Shown here: one piece after another, positions 7,693-11,230 of the stretch | How positions within the stretch are numbered: the first letter of the stretch is position 1 | Layout: the number at the start of each line of letters is the position of its first letter | The notes under the pieces: generated by a model | What the model saw: the letters and a program-made list of their open reading frames with translations, nothing else | The model's database searches: none | Told to the model about the DNA's origin: nothing | Source: Asaia bogorensis | Lineage (GTDB): Bacteria; Pseudomonadota; Alphaproteobacteria; Acetobacterales; Acetobacteraceae | Assembly (NCBI GenBank): GCA_945873675.1 | Contig: CAMCEP010000067.1 | Location: 1 to 11,230 of the forward strand | Reading direction: 5' to 3' | DNA: 11,230 nt | Translations under genes and position numbers: made by a program

Positions 7693-7737
7693 AATGGTTT
7701 CTCGCGGGGCTTGCCGCAATGGGGGTTGAAAACCATT
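7693..7737. repeat. 8-bp inverted repeat in the tatA/terC divergent region
   Basis: AATGGTTT (7693-7700) and AAACCATT (7730-7737) are perfect reverse complements 29 nt apart, 104 nt from the tatA start. The right arm overlaps the candidate -35 element of terC (7726-7731). It could be a regulator-binding site or the base of a stem-loop; chance is possible for an 8-bp match at this distance. Confidence 0.35.
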
Positions 7738-7751
7738 CCGGCTTTTACAAT
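7726..7751 (+). promoter_or_regulatory. Candidate promoter for terC
   Basis: TTGAAA (7726-7731) resembles a -35 box and TACAAT (7746-7751) a -10 box, but the 14-nt spacer is short of the usual 16-18, so the pair may not work as such. The TACAAT box is the most -10-like hexamer in the region. A start site near 7758 would give a leader of about 125 nt that begins just before the hairpin array. Confidence 0.28.
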
Positions 7752-7777
7752 CTCTCTTCCATCCGGGCCCCTCTGAC

Positions 7778-7867
7778 GGGGGATCGCAGTTTTCAGCGAC
7801 CCTCCGTGATGTCGGATCGTGCAACCATGCGCGGTCCCGGCCCCCTGTGGCTGTTCCGCGCCACAGG
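7778..7867 (+). promoter_or_regulatory. Structured 5' leader of terC: three consecutive hairpins
   Basis: Three stem-loops follow each other. H1 pairs 7778-7787 with 7796-7804 (nine pairs, one bulged A, loop 7788-7795). H2 pairs 7814-7822 with 7829-7837 (nine pairs including two G-U). H3 pairs CCTGTGGC (7844-7851) perfectly with GCCACAGG (7860-7867). H3 ends 4 nt before the GAGG ribosome-binding site (7872-7875) and buries part of an AGGAG at 7865-7869. An alternative pairing, CCGGG (7763-7767) with CCCGG (7836-7840), would enclose H1 and compete with the base of H2, so two mutually exclusive folds are possible. TerC/Alx genes are classically preceded by the yybP-ykoY Mn2+ riboswitch, but its conserved GGGGAGUAG core is not present. 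Confidence 0.45.
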
Positions 7868-7882
7868 AGATGAGGTTTGGGG

Positions 7883-8884
7883 ATGGATTTCCTGGTTTCT
7901 GAGTGGATGGGCAAGCCTTTCTGGATGTGGAAGGGCTTCCTGCTGATTGTTTTGCTGCTGCTGGCCTTTGACCTTGGCGTCCTCAATCGCAAGGACAAGG
8001 AAATGGGCGTGGCGCAAAGCCTGTGGCTTTCGGCCTTCTATATCGCCTTTTCCATGCTTTATGGCGCCGGCATCTGGTGGGCCTATGAGGTTGGGGAGCT
8101 GACGACTTCAGACGGCACCCATGCGGGTATTGCCTATTTCACCGGCTTTTTCATTGAAAAGGCGCTGTCCATCGACAATGTCTTCGTGATCAGCCTGATC
8201 TTTGGCTATTTCGCCATCCCGCGCCGCTATCAATATCGCGCGCTGGTTTGGGGCATTATTGGCGTGATTGTGCTGCGCGGCATCATGATTGCTGCGGGTG
8301 CGGCGCTGGTACAGGAATATAGCTGGGTGCTCTATATCTTCGGCGCCTTCCTGATCGCGACCGGCATCAAGATGCTGGTGGTGCCGGAAGGGGAGCAGGA
8401 TATCTCCAAAAACCCCATCGTGCGCTTCATGCGCAAGCACATGCGCGTGACGGATGAACTCCATGGCCAGAAATTCTTCGTCCGCCAGATGGATCCGGCC
8501 AAAGGCAAGAAGATGGCCTTCGCCACGCCGCTATTCCTGGCGCTGGTGGTGATCAATATCGCCGATTTGATTTTCGCGGTGGATAGCGTGCCGGCGATCT
8601 TCGCCATCACGACTGATACCTTCATTGTCTATACCGCGAATATCATGGCGATCTTGGGGCTGCGGGCGCTGTATTTCGCGCTTGCCGCCATGGTGCATCG
8701 CTTCCACTACCTGAAATATGCGCTGGCGTTGGTGCTGGTTTTCATCGGCGGCAAGATCTTCTGGAACCAAATGGTCGGCAAGCTTGACCCCGCCATTTCG
8801 CTTGGCGTCACGGCGGCGATCATCGCGAGCGGGATTTTCGTCTCGCTCTGGAAAACCCGGAATCAGCAGCCGGAAAGCGGCTGA
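7883..8884 (+). CDS. TerC/Alx family integral membrane metal-homeostasis protein
   Basis: This 333-residue polytopic protein is of the same class as E. coli Alx (321 residues). LAFDLGVLNRK (28-38, Asp30) lies at the end of the first membrane helix. IEKALSIDNVFVISLIFGYF (91-110, Asp98) and DLIFAVDSVPAIFAIT (228-243, Asp233) are the two TerC motifs with the conserved membrane aspartates thought to bind metal. A charged cytoplasmic loop (about 168-210) lies between the halves. Family members are tied to Mn2+ export, metalation of exported proteins or alkaline-pH response. ATG 7883 is chosen because GAGG (7872-7875) is 7 nt upstream; an in-frame TTG at 7877 is less likely. The structured leader implies post-transcriptional control. 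It converges with allA, leaving a 3-nt gap. Confidence 0.93.
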   Translation: MDFLVSEWMGKPFWMWKGFLLIVLLLLAFDLGVLNRKDKEMGVAQSLWLSAFYIAFSMLYGAGIWWAYEVGELTTSDGTHAGIAYFTGFFIEKALSIDNVFVISLIFGYFAIPRRYQYRALVWGIIGVIVLRGIMIAAGAALVQEYSWVLYIFGAFLIATGIKMLVVPEGEQDISKNPIVRFMRKHMRVTDELHGQKFFVRQMDPAKGKKMAFATPLFLALVVINIADLIFAVDSVPAIFAITTDTFIVYTANIMAILGLRALYFALAAMVHRFHYLKYALALVLVFIGGKIFWNQMVGKLDPAISLGVTAAIIASGIFVSLWKTRNQQPESG

Positions 8885-8887
8885 ATG

Positions 8888-9361
8888 TTACCCGAGGTGC
8901 AGTTCAAAAGGCTGCACCTCAACGAATTCATCATCGGCGCTGGTGCCATCCTTCCACATGAAAACAGAGAAGCGCGCTTCGCGGTCAAACACAGTCGAAG
9001 GGTGGTGCCAGACATTGGCGCCGTAAGTGACGCCCTGATCAGGCCGCGCCAGAAAGGCGCGCGCCTTTTCCATATCCGGCTTGCCATCCGCCCCATGCGG
9101 CGCCACCAGCACAAGCCAGCGCCCCGCTTCCATGGGGATGAAGGATTGCGAGGAGAATTCGTGCCGTTCCATGGTGGTGGACGCGAAAGGTACCGATTTC
9201 GGCAGCGCTCGCGTGAAGGAAAGGCTGGGGCTGGCCCCGCCACGGCGGTTTTCCAGCACCTTGTCTATGTAAGCGCGCCCTAGAGAGGCCGGGCTTTCCA
9301 GCACCTCCCCAAAGGGGGCGAAGGCTTCGGCGGTGAGGGGTTCTGTGGTGATGCGGCGCAT
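8888..9361 (-). CDS. allA: Ureidoglycolate lyase
   Basis: This 157-residue cytoplasmic enzyme is about the length of E. coli AllA (160). It splits (S)-ureidoglycolate into glyoxylate and urea at the end of purine/allantoin breakdown. Family blocks are AEAFAPFGEVLE (11-22), MERHEFSSQSFIPM (64-77) and YGANVWHHP (113-121), the last two forming the cupin-like active site. ATG 9361 gives the family N-terminus MRRITTEPLTAEAFAPFG. The same frame stays open up to 9520, but that extra 53-residue part is Arg/Gly-rich, lacks family features and would overlap ureD. No good ribosome-binding site is visible. It lies divergent from ureD with 143 nt between, so the urea it makes would be the substrate of the adjacent urease. 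Its product could also be called ureidoglycolate hydrolase in older naming. Confidence 0.92.
   Translation of the reverse strand: MRRITTEPLTAEAFAPFGEVLESPASLGRAYIDKVLENRRGGASPSLSFTRALPKSVPFASTTMERHEFSSQSFIPMEAGRWLVLVAPHGADGKPDMEKARAFLARPDQGVTYGANVWHHPSTVFDREARFSVFMWKDGTSADDEFVEVQPFELHLG
8894..8920. terminator. Perfect 9-bp hairpin in the terC/allA convergent junction
   Basis: GAGGTGCAG (8894-8902) and CTGCACCTC (8912-8920) form a perfect 9-bp stem with a 9-nt loop, 9 nt after the terC stop and within the last codons of allA. There is no U-tract on either strand, but the position suits a shared 3' end for both transcripts. Confidence 0.45.
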
Positions 9362-9462
9362 GGGATGGCTTTCGGTTTGATCCCCGCCACCAAAGCCGCG
9401 CCGCGCGCGCCTGTCCAGTCCAGAAACCTGCCTGTATTTTGCGCAGAATTTGCCCTCAGCCG

Positions 9463-9477
9463 CGCCATTTGGTGGCG
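9463..9477. promoter_or_regulatory. Dyad CGCCA-N5-TGGCG between allA and ureD
   Basis: The 143-nt divergent gap (9362-9504) must hold the promoters of both allA and ureD. I see no convincing -35/-10 pair or sigma-54 site. The clearest structure is the dyad CGCCA (9463-9467), TTTGG, TGGCG (9473-9477), 27 nt before ureD. It could be an operator controlling ureide and urea use together, but short GC-rich dyads arise by chance here. Confidence 0.25.
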
Positions 9478-9504
9478 GGCGCTGGGCGTGGTTAATCTCA
9501 CGCC

Positions 9505-10335
9505 ATGAATGCCGCCGCACTGCCCCAGCCTAGCCATCAGCGCTCTCGCGGGCGGTTGGAATTGGATTATCATTTGCATGAAGGGCGCACGGTGCTCGGC
9601 GGGCTTTATCAATCGCCCCCCATGCGCGCCCTGTTTCCCGACCCTGAGGCGGATGAGGCACCCATTTGCGCGCTGGTGAATACCGCGGGCGGCCTGGCTG
9701 GCGGCGATAGGGTGGAAATCGCGCTCAGCCTTGGTGCCGGGGCACGGGCCAGTTTCTCCACCCCGGCGGCTGAGAAAATCTATCGCAGCCTTGGCCCAGC
9801 CACCGAAATTTCCGTGACGCTTGAAGCCGGCCCCGGCGCGGTTTTCGAATGGATCCCGCAGGAAACCATCCTGTTCGAAGCCGCGCGGCTTGAACGCCGC
9901 CTGAGCGCCGATATCGCCGAGGACGCGACTTTGCTGATGGCCGAAGCACTGGTCTTTGGCCGCGCCGCACGGGGGGAGACCTGGCGCCGTGGCGCCTTGC
10001 AGGATTCCTGGCGCATCCAACGCGGCAGCAAGCTGCTTTGGGCGGATGGGCTGAGCCTTGGGGAAGACATTGCCGCCGATTTCGCTGACCCCTTTGGCTT
10101 CGTCAATGCTGAAGCACTGGGCAGCCTGGTACTGGCCGGCCCGATGGCCACGCCTGATTTGCGCGATGCTTTGCGCGAAGATGGCGCATTGGCCAGCCTA
10201 GTCCGGCCCGGGCTTTTGGTCACACGCTGGCTCGGCGGTGCCGTTGAGGTGCGCGAAGGGCTGGGTGCCGCGATTTGCCGACTGCGCCCGGCGCTTGGCC
10301 TGCCGGCGCGGCTGCCGCGCCTATGGACGACATGA
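9505..10335 (+). CDS. ureD: Urease accessory protein UreD
   Basis: This 276-residue UreD (UreH) is the scaffold that binds urease apoprotein and recruits UreF-UreG during nickel-centre assembly. Conserved blocks are ALVNTAGGLAGGD (56-68), FSTPAAEKIYRS (84-95) and EWIPQETILFE (115-125), followed by FGRAARGETW (151-160). Length is normal for the family. ATG 9505 gives the expected short N-terminus before RSRGRLEL. No clear ribosome-binding site is present. It is the first gene of the urease operon, the usual alphaproteobacterial order, with 48 nt before ureA. UreE, UreF and UreG would be expected beyond the right edge. Confidence 0.95.
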   Translation: MNAAALPQPSHQRSRGRLELDYHLHEGRTVLGGLYQSPPMRALFPDPEADEAPICALVNTAGGLAGGDRVEIALSLGAGARASFSTPAAEKIYRSLGPATEISVTLEAGPGAVFEWIPQETILFEAARLERRLSADIAEDATLLMAEALVFGRAARGETWRRGALQDSWRIQRGSKLLWADGLSLGEDIAADFADPFGFVNAEALGSLVLAGPMATPDLRDALREDGALASLVRPGLLVTRWLGGAVEVREGLGAAICRLRPALGLPARLPRLWTT

Positions 10336-10383
10336 AGCAGAAAATCCCATGATGATGGCACAGCGATTGCGGAACCCAACGCC

Positions 10384-10839
10384 ATGAACCTGACCCCTCG
10401 CGAAAAAGACAAGCTGATGATTTCCATGGCTGCGATCGTGGCGCGACGGCGCCTGGAACGCGGCCTGAAAATGAACTTCCCCGAATCCGTGGCGCTGATC
10501 ACGGATTTCGTGGTGGAGGGTGCGCGCGATGGCCGCAGCGTGGCGGAACTAATGCGCGATGGCGCAACCGTGCTGACGCGCGATCAGGTGATGGAAGGCA
10601 TCGCGGAGATGCTCCATGAAATCCAGGTGGAAGCGACCTTTCCGGATGGCACCAAGCTGGTGACGGTGCATCAGCCAATCCGTGCGCCGGTGGCGAAAAA
10701 GCCCAGCGCCAAGGCGAAGCCAGCCCCGAAGGCTAAGGTGAAAGCCGCACCAAAAGCCAAACCCAAGCCCAAGGCAAAAGTTGCGAAGAAACCCGTGAAG
10801 CCAAAGGCGAAGCCAGCGCGTAAGGGAGCCCGCAAATGA
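10384..10839 (+). CDS. ureA: Urease gamma subunit UreA with Lys/Ala/Pro-rich C-terminal extension
   Basis: The first 99-100 residues are a complete urease gamma subunit: MNLTPREKDKLMISMA at the start, RRRLERGLKMNFPESVALI (21-39), RDQVMEGIAEMLHEIQVEATFPDG (66-89) and VTVHQPI (93-99), where the family normally ends. Here the frame continues to residue 151. Residues 101-151 contain 19 Lys and 2 Arg, almost all the rest Ala, Pro or Val, and no acidic residue, with repeated KAKP/PKAK units. The tail looks disordered and histone H1-like. A ribosome-binding site for ureB (AAGGGAG, 10822-10828) lies within the tail codons, and the stop overlaps the ureB start in an ATGA. Urease hydrolyses urea in the cytoplasm as (alpha-beta-gamma)n. 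The tail may bind polyanions, but its role is unknown to me. Confidence 0.95.
   Translation: MNLTPREKDKLMISMAAIVARRRLERGLKMNFPESVALITDFVVEGARDGRSVAELMRDGATVLTRDQVMEGIAEMLHEIQVEATFPDGTKLVTVHQPIRAPVAKKPSAKAKPAPKAKVKAAPKAKPKPKAKVAKKPVKPKAKPARKGARK
10711..10817 (+). repeat. Degenerate Lys/Ala/Pro codon repeats in the ureA tail
   Basis: The 14-nt AAGGCGAAGCCAGC occurs at 10711-10724 and again at 10804-10817, both in frame and both encoding KAKPA. Between them lie diverged AAG/AAA-GCx-CCx units. Synonymous differences (AAG/AAA, GCG/GCC/GCA) show the repeats are old enough to drift while keeping the protein pattern. Confidence 0.7.
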
Positions 10840-11141
10840 TCCCCGGTGAAATCATCACCGCCCCTGGCGAGATCACGCTGAACGCAACGCGTGACGCGGT
10901 GGAAATCACCGTGGCGAATAAGGGCGACCGCCCGGTGCAGGTGGGCAGCCATTACCATTTCGCGGAAACCAACCCGCTGCTGGATTTTGATCGTGCCAAG
11001 GCGCGCGGCTGCCGTTTGGATATCGCGGCCGGCACGGCGGTGCGTTTTGAACCCGGGCAGATGCGCAAGGTGCGGCTGATACCCATGGCAGGCGCGCGCA
11101 TCATCCACGGCTTTCGCGGCGAAACGGAAGGGGCGGTCTGA
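10836..11141 (+). CDS. ureB: Urease beta subunit
   Basis: This 101-residue protein is the normal stand-alone length for UreB. MIPGEIITAPGEI opens the protein. VQVGSHYHFAETN (34-46), LDFDRAKARG (49-58) and AAGTAVRFEPGQ (64-75) are the signature blocks, and HGFRGETEGAV closes it. UreB is structural, packing against UreA and UreC in the urease trimer and contributing no active-site ligand. It starts in the overlap with the ureA stop, with a good ribosome-binding site 7 nt upstream, so translation is likely coupled. ureC starts 3 nt after its stop. Confidence 0.96.
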   Translation: MIPGEIITAPGEITLNATRDAVEITVANKGDRPVQVGSHYHFAETNPLLDFDRAKARGCRLDIAAGTAVRFEPGQMRKVRLIPMAGARIIHGFRGETEGAV

Positions 11142-11144
11142 CCC

Positions 11145-11230
11145 ATGGCAACGAAAATCTCTCGCGCCGCTTATGCCGGCATGTATGGCCCAACCGTGGG
11201 CGACCGTGTGCGCCTGGCCGATACGGAAAT
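11145..11230 (+). CDS. ureC: Urease alpha (catalytic) subunit, N-terminal fragment
   Basis: Only 28 complete codons are in the window. They read MATKISRAAY, AGMYGPTVGD and RVRLADTE, which is the conserved UreC N-terminus. The nickel ligands and the carbamylated lysine lie beyond the right edge. GGAAGGGG at 11126-11133 is 11 nt upstream and is a plausible ribosome-binding site inside the end of ureB. The gene is cut by the window edge and nothing suggests that it is broken. Confidence 0.95.
   Translation, partial: MATKISRAAYAGMYGPTVGDRVRLADTE

Noticed and set aside
7589..7882. Canonical yybP-ykoY manganese riboswitch upstream of terC
   Set aside because: I looked for the conserved GGGGAGUAG loop and its partner loop and found neither. 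The nearest string, GGGGGATCGC at 7778-7787, differs at key positions and is part of an ordinary hairpin.
9451..9480. Sigma-54 (RpoN) promoter facing allA
   Set aside because: TGGCGCGGCTGAGGGC on the minus strand has GG and GC elements one base out of the required spacing and lacks the T-rich -12 side.
9362..9520. A 53-residue N-terminal extension of AllA in the same open frame
   Set aside because: It has an Arg/Gly-rich composition with no family similarity, would overlap the ureD start, and AllA proteins are about 160 residues when started at 9361.
9280..10020. Long minus-strand open frame antisense to ureD
   Set aside because: The protein has low-complexity composition and no recognisable domain. 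ureD on the other strand is unambiguous, and GC-rich codon bias creates such mirror frames.
1..11230. CRISPR arrays, insertion sequences, tRNA or rRNA genes
   Set aside because: No regularly spaced repeats, transposase-like frames, terminal inverted repeats or tRNA-like cloverleaf sequences were seen on either strand.

Overview
The window looks like a chromosomal segment of a GC-rich alphaproteobacterium. The ureD-ureA-ureB-ureC order, the three-subunit urease and the style of the proteins fit this group. An Acetobacteraceae-like host is a guess from general protein flavour, not something proved here. There are no mobile elements, CRISPR arrays, rRNAs or tRNAs that I can see. Both ends cut through genes: a metallo-beta-lactamase-fold hydrolase on the left and ureC on the right.

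Layout. (1) Positions 1-4005, plus strand: the C-terminal part of an MBL-fold hydrolase, a carboxymuconolactone-decarboxylase-family protein, a small AtzG/GatC-like protein whose stop overlaps the start of an amidase-signature hydrolase, and a polytopic GT39/ArnT-like glycosyltransferase. Spacing is tight enough for one transcript. (2) Positions 7588 down to 4016, minus strand: tatA, then corA (Mg/Co channel), an acetamidase/formamidase, and a ChaA-type cation/proton antiporter. (3) Positions 7589-8884: a divergent region with a candidate promoter and a three-hairpin leader, then a TerC/Alx-family membrane protein on the plus strand. (4) Positions 9361 down to 8888, minus strand: ureidoglycolate lyase (allA), convergent with terC and divergent from the urease genes. 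(5) Positions 9505-11230, plus strand: ureD, ureA, ureB and the first codons of ureC.

How the genes fit together. Much of the window concerns release of nitrogen from C-N bonds. AllA releases urea from ureidoglycolate and urease hydrolyses urea to ammonia and CO2. The acetamidase/formamidase and the amidase plus its small partner hydrolyse amide-type substrates. Interspersed are cation-homeostasis membrane proteins (CorA, ChaA, TerC/Alx), two of which belong to families linked to alkaline pH or calcium/manganese handling. That they cooperate is inference.

Most unusual signal. The urease gamma subunit UreA has a full-length canonical domain (about residues 1-100). It is followed in frame by a roughly 50-residue tail made almost entirely of Lys, Ala and Pro, resembling histone H1-type tails. 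The tail ends in an ATGA overlap with ureB, at the point where some bacteria fuse gamma to beta. The second point of interest is the structured leader before terC, which lacks the canonical core of the yybP-ykoY manganese riboswitch usually associated with this gene family.
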